Source: an uncultured Colwellia sp.
GTDB taxonomy: Bacteria > Pseudomonadota > Gammaproteobacteria > Enterobacterales > Alteromonadaceae
Assembly (NCBI GenBank): GCA_913049915.1
Contig: CAJWZC010000007.1
Span: 1 to 64,000 of the forward strand
DNA length: 64,000 nucleotides
Reading direction: 5' to 3'
Part shown: positions 10,710-19,952 of the stretch, piece by piece
Layout of the letters: every line of letters starts with the position of its first letter
Position numbering within the stretch: the stretch's first letter is position 1
Program-made: the position numbers and the translations under genes
Notes under the pieces: model-generated
The model's input: the letters and a program-made list of their open reading frames with translations, nothing else
Database searches by the model: none
What the model was told of the DNA's origin: nothing

Positions 10710-11156
10710 ATGGATATTCGTAAAATCAAAAAACTTATCGAACTAGTTGAAGAGTCAGGTATCAATGAATTAGAGATCTCTGAGGGTGAAGAATCAGTAC
10801 GAATCAGTCGTGGCGCAGTCGTAATGCAACAAGCTCCTATGATGCAAGCAGCTCCGATGCAACAAGCGCCGATGGCAGCACCTGTAGCAGCGCCTGCTGA
10901 AGTCGCTGCTCCTGTAATTACCGGTCATATAGTTCGTTCTCCAATGGTTGGTACTTACTATGCGTCTGCTTCACCTGATTCTCCAGCATTTGCTGAAATT
11001 GGTAAGCATGTAAATGCTGGTGATACACTATGTATAGTTGAAGCAATGAAAATGATGAACCAAATTGAAGCTGATAAGTCTGGTGTTATCAAAGAAATTT
11101 TAGCACAAAATGAAGACGCTATTGAATTTGACCAACCTTTATTCATCATTGAATAA
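10710..11156 (+). CDS. accB: Biotin carboxyl carrier protein of acetyl-CoA carboxylase
   Basis: AccB carries the biotin that shuttles carboxyl groups in acetyl-CoA carboxylase, the first committed step of fatty-acid synthesis. It has 148 residues: an N-terminal AccC-binding helix ([17 protein letters not shown]), a flexible linker of Met, Gln, Ala and Pro, and a biotinyl domain with EAMKMM, the biotinylated Lys being residue 114. Length and layout match the family. accC follows after 45 bases. Confidence 0.97.
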   Translation: MDIRKIKKLIELVEESGINELEISEGEESVRISRGAVVMQQAPMMQAAPMQQAPMAAPVAAPAEVAAPVITGHIVRSPMVGTYYASASPDSPAFAEIGKHVNAGDTLCIVEAMKMMNQIEADKSGVIKEILAQNEDAIEFDQPLFIIE

Positions 11157-11201
11157 GCCCACTTATCTAAAATAAAAGATTTCAAAAATAAGGGTTATTC
11201 C

Positions 11202-12548
11202 ATGTTAGATAAAGTTGTTATCGCCAACCGTGGCGAAATTGCCTTAAGAATACTACGCGCTTGTAAAGAGTTAGGTATTAAAACAGTAGCTGTGCATTCA
11301 ACTGCTGATAAAAATCTTAAACACGTATTATTAGCTGATGAAACTATCTGTATTGGTAAAGCACCAGCACCTGATAGTTACCTGAATATTCCAGCAATAA
11401 TTACTGCGGCTGAATTGACTAATGCTGTCGCTATTCACCCAGGTTATGGCTTTCTCGCTGAGAATGCTGATTTTGCTGAGCAAGTTGAAAACTCTGGTTT
11501 TGCCTTTATTGGTCCAAAAGCAGAGAGCATACGTATCATGGGTGATAAAGTTCAAGCTATCAAAGCAATGAAAATTGCTGGTGTACCATGTGTACCAGGT
11601 TCTGACGGTCCATTAACTGATGATGAAGTAGCAAACAAAGCCCATGCTAAACGTATTGGTTACCCTATTATCGTTAAAGCAGCGGGTGGTGGCGGTGGTC
11701 GTGGTATGCGCGTTGTGCGTAGCGAGGCAGAATTAGTAGACTCTATTGCGTTAACTAAAAAAGAAGCTGGTACTATATTCAAGAATGATATGGTTTACAT
11801 GGAAAAGTTTCTTGAAAACCCACGTCATGTTGAAATTCAAATAATGGCTGACGGTAAAGGCGCTGCCATTCACTTAGGTGAACGTGATTGTTCAATGCAA
11901 CGACGTCATCAAAAAGTAGTAGAAGAAGCTCCTGCACCGGGTATTACTCCTGAAATGCGCGCCAAAATTGGTGAACGTTGTTGTAAGGCTTGTATTGATA
12001 TTAACTACCGCGGTGCAGGTACTTTTGAATTTTTGTATGAAAATGGTGAATTCTACTTCATTGAAATGAATACACGTATTCAGGTTGAGCATCCAGTAAC
12101 TGAAATGATTACAGGGGTTGATTTGATCAAAGAGCAACTTCGTGTAGCTGCTGGACAACCATTATCTTATACCCAAGATGATATCAAGGTTTCAGGTCAT
12201 TCTATTGAATGTCGTATTAATGCTGAAGACCCTCGTACATTTATCCCTTCACCAGGTAAAATTACGCGTTTCCATCCACCGGGTGGTTTAGGCGTACGTT
12301 GGGATTCTCATATTTATGCTGATTACTCTGTTCCACCACATTATGACTCTATGATTGGGAAACTAATTACTTGGGGTGATAACCGTGATGTAGCTATTGC
12401 ACGTATGCGTAACGCTTTATCAGAACTGGTGATTGATGGTATTAAAACGAACATAACTTTACATCAAGATATTTTGAATGATCAAGGTTTTGTTAATGGC
12501 GGCGCTAACATTCATTATTTAGAGCACAAGTTAGCTGAACTTGACTAA
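11202..12548 (+). CDS. accC: Biotin carboxylase subunit of acetyl-CoA carboxylase
   Basis: AccC uses ATP and bicarbonate to carboxylate the biotin on AccB. The 448-residue protein starts [17 protein letters not shown], contains the ATP-grasp glycine loop [12 protein letters not shown] and the active-site stretch [14 protein letters not shown], and is the usual length. It is followed by a strong terminator at 12573-12602. The prmA-dusB-fis genes that often follow accC in this group are not next here. Confidence 0.98.
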   Translation: MLDKVVIANRGEIALRILRACKELGIKTVAVHSTADKNLKHVLLADETICIGKAPAPDSYLNIPAIITAAELTNAVAIHPGYGFLAENADFAEQVENSGFAFIGPKAESIRIMGDKVQAIKAMKIAGVPCVPGSDGPLTDDEVANKAHAKRIGYPIIVKAAGGGGGRGMRVVRSEAELVDSIALTKKEAGTIFKNDMVYMEKFLENPRHVEIQIMADGKGAAIHLGERDCSMQRRHQKVVEEAPAPGITPEMRAKIGERCCKACIDINYRGAGTFEFLYENGEFYFIEMNTRIQVEHPVTEMITGVDLIKEQLRVAAGQPLSYTQDDIKVSGHSIECRINAEDPRTFIPSPGKITRFHPPGGLGVRWDSHIYADYSVPPHYDSMIGKLITWGDNRDVAIARMRNALSELVIDGIKTNITLHQDILNDQGFVNGGANIHYLEHKLAELD

Positions 12549-12572
12549 CTAATACTCTGCGATAAAATAAAC

Positions 12573-12602
12573 AAAAGCTCTGCAAATGCAGAGCTTTTTT
12601 TA
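12573..12602 (+). terminator. Intrinsic terminator of aroQ-accBC
   Basis: AAAGCTCTGC and GCAGAGCTTT pair around an AAAT loop and are followed by a T-run. It is 25 bases past the accC stop. Confidence 0.92.
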
Positions 12603-12657
12603 TTATTCTAGCCTTATAAATACTAGGTTGTATGATCTATTGAGTTAATAAAGAGTT

Positions 12658-12825
12658 ATGTCAAATTCACATGAAAAACCAATTGCGCCAGCAGATGATG
12701 ATTGTTGTGGCGGTGGTGCTTGTAATCCTTGTGTTTGGGATCACTATTACACAGAATTACAAAAATGGCGTATTGAAGAAGTAAAAAAAAGAGAGTTAGC
12801 AAAAATAGAGAAAAAAACTAATTAG
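12658..12825 (+). CDS. Small oxidoreductase-like domain protein (PF09791 type)
   Basis: A 55-codon gene too short for common length cut-offs. The protein starts MSNSHEKPIAP and carries DDCCGGGACNPCVWDHYYT, the cysteine-rich core of the oxidoreductase-like N-terminal family found in short bacterial proteins. A Lys/Glu-rich tail follows. The four cysteines (CC, ACNPC) may bind a metal; this is inference, as no biochemical role is established to my knowledge. AAAGAG lies just upstream of the ATG. It is downstream of the accC terminator, so it probably has its own promoter. Confidence 0.75.
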   Translation: MSNSHEKPIAPADDDCCGGGACNPCVWDHYYTELQKWRIEEVKKRELAKIEKKTN

Positions 12826-13000
12826 TGAGTTGGTATACATTGTATTGATAGACTCTCCGACATTTTCTATATGGATTGTTACATAGAGGTTTTCGTGCAT
12901 TAGTGGAATGCTGTTTTCTTAGTTAATCAGTAGGATATACCTTTCACTAGACTCAAAAAAGAAACGTTGGATTTTATACTTCATAGAAACCTAAAGCATA

Positions 13001-13480
13001 GGCGTTGTTGAATAAATCAAAAAATAACTAATCCTGTTTTGATTATCCTAATTTGTTAAGTCACATTCACTGATTTTGGCACTCCTAAACCTATCATCCT
13101 ATTTAGCACGCGAGCGGAGATCTGGGCTTTGGTGTTTTACGTGCTTTTAATTTTGGCCCGATAATAGTTTTGTAGCATAACATGGCCAACTCTACGAGTG
13201 GTCTAAGCCCATAATTCATCTTTTTCTACCACGCCATTCTACCATGTATTTTAATAACGTCAGTGTGATTGTTTCTCTGCTCGTGGTCGCTGTTTCCTGC
13301 CACCGCATTATTTGGTGGCGGAATAACAATACGCGTATCAGAACACTTATTTATATGGCGTTTAGATTCGTTCTGTTTATATGGCATAAAAGAGGACTAC
13401 TCCAAAATATTAAAAAGATCATAACGAAACAAGCTTAAGCTGACAAACTCTGATTGTTTTATCATTTATTCAACAACACC
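13001..13480 (-). mobile_element. IS5/IS903-type remnant, copy 1 (internally deleted)
   Basis: The two ends are inverted repeats: GGCGTTGTTGAATAAATCA at 13001 and, on the other strand from 13480, GGTGTTGTTGAATAAATGA. This is the IS903-like terminus of the IS5 family. Read on the minus strand it starts like copy 2 (17595-18376). It then jumps from CGCCAT directly to ATAAATAAG, dropping about 550 bases of the transposase, and continues to the 3' end that copy 2 lacks. Only short transposase pieces remain. No target duplication is visible. The stretch 12826-13000 before it contains nothing that I recognise. Confidence 0.8.
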
Positions 13481-13527
13481 GCTTTACGCCAAAAAATATT
13501 TAATCATTGATAATAATTTATTTATCA

Positions 13528-14727
13528 TCAATTTTTCAGGTTAGCTTTCTTAAACTGACTGGGTGTACAGTTATTTTGAGCCTTAAACTCGGTATAAAAA
13601 GATGATTTGCTGTTATAGCCTACCTTGTAGCTTATCTCAGTGATACTCTTAGACGTTTGTAATAACAGTTGTTTGGCTTCAGTGATTCGGTAATGATTAA
13701 GTAAGGTAAAATAGTTACCTTGCGTTTGTTCATTAATGATTTGCGATAAGTGATGCTGACTTAGGACTAACCTTTTGGCAAAAACACCCAGGGTAATATT
13801 TGATTCTTTATAAAGACCAGCGTTCATTAATTGGTGGATCTTCTCCATCGTCTCTTCAGCCACTTTAACGGTAACTGAGGAACGATATTTTTTATCTTTC
13901 CCTCTATCTTTAGCTTTGTTGTTAGTCGTTTGATTAATATCTACAGTGGAGCTACTTGAATGCTCAATTTTTGATAATTCCTTTTGGTCGTTTAAATTAA
14001 GCCACCAACGTCGACCTAATTTGGGTAAACGCCAATAAAGTAGTCCGATAAAAAATACCATAGGTATAACAACAGAGGCGATTAGCCAGGTATGTTTGAA
14101 CGATAAACGGAAAATAAAGAATACCAAAATACAAGAAAACCCACCCGCCATGATTAAAATAATCCATCGTAAACGTGAAAAGTCTACCAATAAATCATGA
14201 GCTTTACGGCTATGTTGATAATTAAGCTCGTGCCAAGATAATTGTATATATAACGCGCCCAATAAAGCCACTAAACCCATTCTCACTTCGCGTGTTGGTT
14301 TTATTTGGAATGCCCATGACACCGTCTCATGGTCAGACCAGGCCTGCCACATAGTTTGTTTTTCAGAAATAGACAAAATGCCGTAAGGGATCATCAATAG
14401 CGCAAATCCCATAGGAATAATAAAATGTAATAAGTCTTTAACCTTGAAATGATTTTCAAGTCGTAAACTGGCACGAAAGTATAAGTAGAACCAAGCTGGT
14501 ATTGCGACTGTAGCGGGTGAGCTAAAACAAAGCCAAGTGATTAATAAGTTATTTTTAAAATCAGTTTTTACTTGCTCAATCAAGGTTAATTCAATTAATA
14601 AAAAACAAAAGCATAGCATTAAGGCCACAAAACATAATTGCACTTTAGGGTTGTCACGATAATTAACTAACGCAATTATCGCCATAACTACACCAAACAG
14701 TATGGTTAGATTTATTAGCATAACCAT
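13528..14727 (-). CDS. AraC-family regulator with multi-span membrane domain
   Basis: A 399-residue protein with about seven hydrophobic segments in the first 250 residues and a C-terminal AraC-type double helix-turn-helix (about 300-395, ending ITEISYKVGYNSKSSFYTEF and PSQFKK). Similar proteins couple a membrane sensor to DNA binding. The frame opens 9 codons earlier, but the ATG at 14727 is chosen because GAGGTG lies six bases upstream. It is divergent from the acylase gene (256-base gap), so it may regulate it; this is inference. The ligand is unknown. An IS remnant ends 47 bases past its stop. Confidence 0.88.
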   Translation of the reverse strand: MVMLINLTILFGVVMAIIALVNYRDNPKVQLCFVALMLCFCFLLIELTLIEQVKTDFKNNLLITWLCFSSPATVAIPAWFYLYFRASLRLENHFKVKDLLHFIIPMGFALLMIPYGILSISEKQTMWQAWSDHETVSWAFQIKPTREVRMGLVALLGALYIQLSWHELNYQHSRKAHDLLVDFSRLRWIILIMAGGFSCILVFFIFRLSFKHTWLIASVVIPMVFFIGLLYWRLPKLGRRWWLNLNDQKELSKIEHSSSSTVDINQTTNNKAKDRGKDKKYRSSVTVKVAEETMEKIHQLMNAGLYKESNITLGVFAKRLVLSQHHLSQIINEQTQGNYFTLLNHYRITEAKQLLLQTSKSITEISYKVGYNSKSSFYTEFKAQNNCTPSQFKKANLKN

Positions 14728-14983
14728 GCTTTTCACCTCATAAAATATAATCACTTATCATAAATTATTATACATATTATACGGATAAATAAAAGTCCAA
14801 CTAAAGCGGGAGCTAGTAGTAAAACATCGGGAGACAGTAAGCCATTGAAATAATATGATATAAATTTTATACATACCGACCCGTAAGGTATCTAATGTTG
14901 GTGAAGGTAGTTAAGGTAAATGGGCATAAAGCAGATGTTTAAGATTATTTAAATATCCCCCTTATCTTGGAGTAAAACGAATA

Positions 14984-17422
14984 ATGATAATAAATATACT
15001 TACCAACATTATAAAACGTTCAATTGTACCTCTCACTTTACTGTTAGGCGTTAGCGCATGTAACAGTGATAACGATCCTGTGGTAATAACAGAGCCACCG
15101 ATAGTTGAACCAATAGCACCTATTTTAATAGACCCTGCAACACAAGTGACAATAGAATATACCTCGTATGGTGTACCACATATTACCGCAACCAATTATC
15201 AGTCACTTTCTTATGGGCAAGGTTACGCCCATGCCCAAGAAAATATGTGTACATTAGCTGAGCAAATCATCAATGTCAGAGCAAAGCGCGCGGTTACTTT
15301 TGGTGCTGGTGAAAATGATACCAATGTTAATGACGATTTTGGTATTTTAGCCCTTGGTGTATACCAACAGGCGGAAGACTCGTTTGAAAATTTGAGTGAT
15401 GAACACCAAGCCGTTCTTAACGGTTACGTGCAGGGTTTTAATAACGCTGTACAAGAAAAAGGTGATGCCAGTAATTACCCTAGCCCTTGCCGTGATGAGG
15501 TCTGGATCCCTGAGATTAGTAATATCGATTTACATGCTTTTCACTTACGTTTAGCACTGCTTTCAAGTGGAGATGCTGTCAGTGGGCAAGTGGCTACGGC
15601 TAACCCTTCACAAGTAGCGCAAGGGTTAGGTAATACAATCAATGAATTGACGATTAAAAATTCAAAGTTAGGCAGTAATGGCTGGGCATTAGGTAAAGAC
15701 AAAACCGAAAGCGGCAACGGTATGCTGTTGTCTAACCCTCATTTTCCATGGGCAGGACACCTACGTTTTGTACAAAGTCATTTAATTATTCCTGGTGAAC
15801 TGAATGTTACCGGTGTTGGCTTTATGGGCGTGCCAGGGGTATTAATAGGTTTTAATGATAACGTTGCCTGGACACATACCGTTAGTCAGTCAAAGCGTAT
15901 GACACTATACACCTTAACGCTTAATCCAGAAAACCCATTAAGTTATAAATTTGGTGATGATTATCTTGATATGACTAGTCAAGATTATACGGTTGAAGTA
16001 AAAGCTGAGGATGGCAATATTATCGAGGTGAATCGGACGCTATACTCAACACATTATGGGCCTATGATGAGCTGGAACTATAGTGGCCAAGTGATGACAT
16101 TTCGTGATGCCAATGCTGGTAATATTAATATTGTGCCACAATGGTTGGCAATGAACCGAGCGAAAGACTTAGCTGAATTCAAAGCAAGCTTTGAGGAGCA
16201 TCAGGGTATTCCTTGGGTAAATACCATTGCTACCGATAAAACTGGTAATGCGTATTACATTGATGCGGCAAGAACCGCCAATTTAGCGGCGCCAATAGAT
16301 GCAGGTTTAAAACAACTACTAAATAACCCACCGACTGACTTTACCAGCGGGGCACTGCAAGCTGCTTGGACAGAAGGAAGTGGTCAATTAGTATTAGATG
16401 GGGCTAATCCATTTTACAGTTGGCAAACCGATCCATCAACACCAGTCGCGGGCAATGCACCATATTCTGCAGCGCCACAAATGACACGTACCGACTATGT
16501 TTTTAATGCTAACTCTAGTCACTGGCTAACAAATGTGAATAATCCTCTTGAAGGTTATTCCATTGTGTATGGCCCCGAAAGAACTATTCGCTCTCCGCGC
16601 ACTCGGATGAATGCAAAGTTATTAGAAGAAGTCTCACCTACAGGTATATCCGGCGCCGATGGTAAATTTTCATTAACCGAGTTAAAAAGTGTCGTAACAG
16701 GGCAGCGCGGTTTAATGCCAGAGCTTTTACAAGCTGAGGTTGTGGCACGTTGTGTTGGTGCCAATGAAATCACTTTAGAAGAAAGTACAATAGATATTAC
16801 TGAGGCGTGTACAGTACTTTCTAATTGGGACGGCCTTTATACAAATGAGAGTAGTGGCGCACACGTATTTCGTGAGTTAATGCGTCAATTTAGATCGGGT
16901 AGTCATGGTGTATTTACCCGCGCATTATTTGACAATGCTTTTGATGCAAACAACCCAGTTAATACACCTTCTACCTTAAAAGTACGAGCACAGGATGCAA
17001 CTGATAATAGCGATCCGGTATTAATTGCCTTAGCAAATGCGGTACAAACCTTATCAAACTATAAATTTCCACTAGATGCTAAATTGGGTGATTTACAATT
17101 TCACATGAAAAATGCTGATCGTATTTCCATACCTGGCGGTGATAATTTAGACGGTGTGTTCAATATTAATGCCGCCGCTATGATACCAGAATTAGGTTAT
17201 ATGGTTGTACATGGCGCAAGTTGGGTTATGGCATTAGAGTTTACGGAGCAGGGTCCTGTAGCTGATGCATGGCTAACCTATAGCCAAAGCCATGATCCTG
17301 AATCTGAGCACTTTAGTGATCAAACTAAACTCTTTAGTACTGGTACTTGGCGTCCAGTGCTGTTTTCTGAGGAAGCGATTGCCGCAGATTTACAATCAAG
17401 TATAACTTTGACTATTGAATAA
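14984..17422 (+). CDS. Penicillin-acylase family lipoprotein (Ntn hydrolase)
   Basis: An 812-residue N-terminal-nucleophile amidase precursor. The start follows TGGAG. The N-terminus ends in the lipobox GVSAC, so the protein should be lipid-anchored in the cell envelope. The self-cleavage site and nucleophile are seen as KLGSNGWALG (Ser about residue 231), with FPWAGHLRF following as in the aculeacin/AHL acylase branch. Known relatives cleave penicillins, cyclic lipopeptides or acyl-homoserine lactones; the substrate here cannot be told from sequence. It is divergent from the membrane AraC regulator and followed by a strong terminator. IS5-type remnants flank the pair. Confidence 0.88.
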   Translation: MIINILTNIIKRSIVPLTLLLGVSACNSDNDPVVITEPPIVEPIAPILIDPATQVTIEYTSYGVPHITATNYQSLSYGQGYAHAQENMCTLAEQIINVRAKRAVTFGAGENDTNVNDDFGILALGVYQQAEDSFENLSDEHQAVLNGYVQGFNNAVQEKGDASNYPSPCRDEVWIPEISNIDLHAFHLRLALLSSGDAVSGQVATANPSQVAQGLGNTINELTIKNSKLGSNGWALGKDKTESGNGMLLSNPHFPWAGHLRFVQSHLIIPGELNVTGVGFMGVPGVLIGFNDNVAWTHTVSQSKRMTLYTLTLNPENPLSYKFGDDYLDMTSQDYTVEVKAEDGNIIEVNRTLYSTHYGPMMSWNYSGQVMTFRDANAGNINIVPQWLAMNRAKDLAEFKASFEEHQGIPWVNTIATDKTGNAYYIDAARTANLAAPIDAGLKQLLNNPPTDFTSGALQAAWTEGSGQLVLDGANPFYSWQTDPSTPVAGNAPYSAAPQMTRTDYVFNANSSHWLTNVNNPLEGYSIVYGPERTIRSPRTRMNAKLLEEVSPTGISGADGKFSLTELKSVVTGQRGLMPELLQAEVVARCVGANEITLEESTIDITEACTVLSNWDGLYTNESSGAHVFRELMRQFRSGSHGVFTRALFDNAFDANNPVNTPSTLKVRAQDATDNSDPVLIALANAVQTLSNYKFPLDAKLGDLQFHMKNADRISIPGGDNLDGVFNINAAAMIPELGYMVVHGASWVMALEFTEQGPVADAWLTYSQSHDPESEHFSDQTKLFSTGTWRPVLFSEEAIAADLQSSITLTIE

Positions 17423-17446
17423 AACCTTACAGATGAAATAAAACGT

Positions 17447-17475
17447 AAATGCCCACTCATTGTGGGCATTTTTTT
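17447..17475 (+). terminator. Intrinsic terminator of the acylase gene
   Basis: AATGCCCAC and GTGGGCATT pair around a five-base loop and are followed by a run of T. It is 25 bases past the stop. Confidence 0.92.
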
Positions 17476-17594
17476 AGCTATAAAATTTAGGTTGTTTTAG
17501 TAGGCTAGAGACATAATTTATTCCCCCGTTAAAAATTAAACAGCTTATACCTAATTGCTTGGTCCCCGGCTTGTGAGGTAACTGAGTCACTACC

Positions 17595-18376
17595 GGCGTT
17601 GTTAAATAAATTAAAAAAATCAGAGTTTGTCAGCTTGAGCTGGTTTAGTTATGATCTTTTCAATATTTTGGAGTAGCCCCCTTTTATGCCATATAAACAG
17701 AACGAATCTAAACGCCATAAATTCTAAGAATTAAAATATAAAGTTGAGAACTGGACTGAATATAATGAATCCTTGTGCCAAAGAGGTGATATTACAATAT
17801 GGTTTAGTTATGATATTTTGAATCAGTGGCACCCAGAACCAATGCTAGGCCAGAGAGATCAACCTCAACAATATTCTGATTTAGCGATTGAATGTTGTTT
17901 GATGTTGCGTTGGGCATATCACTTGCCGTTACGTCAAACTGAGGGTTTTACACGATCCCTAATCAAATTAATGGAACTGGATATCAAAGCACCTGATTAT
18001 ACCTATTTATCAAAACGGAGTATTTCATTGGAGGTTAATAGGCTCATTGAAACCATTGAACCAAGGCTCATTTAATTGTTAATAGCACAGGCTTAAAAGT
18101 TTATAGAAGAGATGAGTGGTATCAGGAAAAGCACAATGTAAAATATCATCGCATGTGAGTCAACAGAGACATCTGTTGGGGATACAAGTGTATTGTCAGT
18201 GATACTTGCTCAGGTCGAAGACTTTGACGTTTTCATGGGTGATGGAGCTTATGATGGTCATCAACACATTATAAATAAGTGTTCTGATACGCGTATTGTT
18301 ATTCCGCCACCAAAGAATATGGTTGCAGGAAACAGCGACCACGAGTAGAGAAATAATCACACTGACGTTATTAAAA
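17595..18376 (+). mobile_element. IS5/IS903-type remnant, copy 2 (3' end lost)
   Basis: It begins with the terminal repeat GGCGTTGTTAAATAAAT and is then near-identical to the 5' part of copy 1 on the opposite strand, including the transposase leader and start. It stops abruptly at GACGTTATTAAAA, exactly beside the ssb terminator. The last ~240 bases and the right inverted repeat, still present in copy 1, are missing here. The two copies lie in opposite orientation, with their left ends facing the AraC/acylase pair. Confidence 0.8.
17686..18348 (+). pseudogene. Broken IS5-family transposase
   Basis: Starting at ATG 17686 the frame reads MPYKQNESKRHKF, meets TAA at 17725, then continues as ELKYKVENW and the conserved region QYSDLAIECCLMLRWAYHL and LRQTEGF, typical of IS5-group transposases. 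It stops again at 18073. A later frame holds MGDGAYDG (the second catalytic Asp region) and PPPKN, then TAG at 18346. Copy 1 has CAG at that last position, so this stop is a C-to-T change. With several stops, a frame change and no 3' end, it is not functional. Confidence 0.85.
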
Positions 18377-18378
18377 AA

Positions 18379-18406
18379 CAAAAAACCCAGAATTTACGCT
18401 GGGTTT
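18379..18406 (-). terminator. Intrinsic terminator of ssb
   Basis: On the minus strand AAACCCAG and CTGGGTTT pair around an eight-base loop and run into TTTTT. It is about 45 bases past the ssb stop and abuts the truncated IS copy 2. Confidence 0.88.
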
Positions 18407-18452
18407 CATTAACATTCAATATCTAAATTGACACTTTATATCTTTATATGAT

Positions 18453-19127
18453 CTAGAATGGAATGTCATCATCAAAATCAATTGATGGTTCTTGTGGATT
18501 TACTTTAGGTGCTTGCTGTTGCGGAGCAAAGCCACCTTGTTGTTGTGCTGGTGCTTGCTGTTGAGGAGCAAAGCCTCCTTGTTGTGCTGGTGCTTGCTGT
18601 TGAGGAGCAAAGCCACCTTGTTGTGCTGATGCTTGTTGTTGCGGAGCAAAGCCACCTTGTTGTGCTGATGCTTGTTGTTGTGGAGCAAAACCACCTTGTT
18701 GTTGCTGTGGAGCTTGCTGTTGGAAACCACCGCCTTGCTGCTGTCCTTGATTGGCGAAACCACCGCCCTGCCCTTGAGACGATTTACCATCTAACATTTG
18801 CATTACACCGTTATAGCCTTGCACTACGACGTCGGTCGAGTATTGATCTTGACCTTGTTGGTTGGTCCACTTTTTTGTTTGCAAAGAGCCTTCAATATAT
18901 ACTTTTGAACCCTTTTTCAAGTATTCACCAGCAATTTCAGCCAGCTTGCCAAATATAACAACACGGTGCCATTCTGTTTTTTCTTTTTGTTCACCACTTT
19001 GCTTGTCTTTCCATGATTCTGACGTTGCGAGGGCAAGGTTTGCTACAGCGCCGCCATTTGGCATAAAACGTACCTCAGGATCTTTACCTAAGTTACCTAA
19101 TATTATTACTTTATTTACACCCGCCAT
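18453..19127 (-). CDS. ssb: Single-stranded DNA-binding protein
   Basis: SSB coats single-stranded DNA in replication, repair and recombination and recruits partners through its C-terminal tip. The 224-residue protein has the OB fold in residues 1-110 ([20 protein letters not shown], then [21 protein letters not shown]), a long Gln/Gly-rich linker, and the intact acidic tip DDDIPF. The linker has a five-fold tandem repeat of GGFAPQQQA-type units, making the protein longer than E. coli SSB (178 residues). In related genomes ssb sits near the MFS gene and uvrA; here a block of about 9 kb separates them. Confidence 0.97.
   Translation of the reverse strand: MAGVNKVIILGNLGKDPEVRFMPNGGAVANLALATSESWKDKQSGEQKEKTEWHRVVIFGKLAEIAGEYLKKGSKVYIEGSLQTKKWTNQQGQDQYSTDVVVQGYNGVMQMLDGKSSQGQGGGFANQGQQQGGGFQQQAPQQQQGGFAPQQQASAQQGGFAPQQQASAQQGGFAPQQQAPAQQGGFAPQQQAPAQQQGGFAPQQQAPKVNPQEPSIDFDDDIPF
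18509..18699 (-). repeat. Tandem repeat in the ssb linker
   Basis: About five units of 36-39 bases, each coding GGFAPQQQA plus S/P-A-Q-Q. Units differ by a few synonymous bases and by Ser/Pro swaps. The repeat keeps the frame. Copy number could change by slippage without breaking the gene. Confidence 0.85.
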
Positions 19128-19434
19128 GAAAATATCCTATTAATTGAGCTATTAAGACGTACGTTGCTTCTTTATCTATTTAAATAGAAAGAAAGTAAGT
19201 CTTTAAAATTTAGTTTAAGGAGGTAATTCTATAGTGAGCTGCGATCAAATTCGAGTGATTTTTTGTTAAAAGCTCATTTATTTTATTTTAATCTCTTTTA
19301 GAAATATCTCAATAAATAGCATGGTAAAAATAGTATGAAAACACGGCAATGATCTCGGCTACTAATTAATTGTTATCGCAGAAGATTAGTATCATAGCGC
19401 TAATATTCGATCAGAAAAAATGACAAACAATCGA
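19128..19434. other. Gap between ssb and thioesterase
   Basis: 307 bases. It should hold the ssb promoter, but I see no convincing -35/-10 pair, no CTGT-N8-ACAG SOS box and no gene. Confidence 0.5.
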
Positions 19435-19839
19435 TTAAGACGTATTTAATTCGATAAGGTGCTTAGTTAGCTGTGTACGAATTTCATCAGATATTTTTTT
19501 AGAGCATTGCGCTTGATAATCAAAACTTACCATGGCAGCAGTGCCTGATACACATTTTTCACTATGTTGCCAAAGCTCTTGATAGACATCAAATGAAGCA
19601 CCACCAATTCGACTAATGTATGTTCGAATCTCAATTTCTTCACCATAAAAGAGTTGAGCATGGTAAGACACTTCAATTTTAGCAATAATAAGTTGCCATT
19701 TCTTTGGATCTAAATCAGGAGTAAAAAACTTAAATATAGGTGCTCGCCCGCCTTCAAACCAAACTGGTGGTTTAGTATTATTAATATGACCCAACGCATC
19801 GGTATCACTAAAGTGTGGCATCATTTTTTCACTGAACAT
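19435..19839 (-). CDS. Acyl-CoA thioesterase, 4HBT/YbgC-like hotdog fold
   Basis: A 134-residue hotdog-fold protein. Near the N-terminus, FSDTDALGHINNTKPPVWFE matches the 4-hydroxybenzoyl-CoA thioesterase pattern, with the catalytic Asp and the GH-NN turn. IEVSYHAQLFYGEEIEI matches the following strand. It probably hydrolyses a small acyl-CoA, but the substrate is unknown. It stands alone, divergent from the amidohydrolase gene. Confidence 0.85.
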   Translation of the reverse strand: MFSEKMMPHFSDTDALGHINNTKPPVWFEGGRAPIFKFFTPDLDPKKWQLIIAKIEVSYHAQLFYGEEIEIRTYISRIGGASFDVYQELWQHSEKCVSGTAAMVSFDYQAQCSKKISDEIRTQLTKHLIELNTS

Positions 19840-19952
19840 AATTAACCTTCAACTAATTTTTCTCTACTGTAACTCATTTAATCATAGTTCATATTACTTT
19901 TTAACATAAGCTATAGTATCTTATAGATATCAAAAATATTAGAAATAAATCA

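Noticed and set aside
13244-13438. 64-codon frame in IS copy 1
   Set aside because: It lies antisense to the transposase remnant and only reflects IS sequence.
18509-18958. Open frame of 149 codons opposite ssb
   Set aside because: Made of Val/Leu/Glu repeats created by the tandem repeat in ssb; a shadow.
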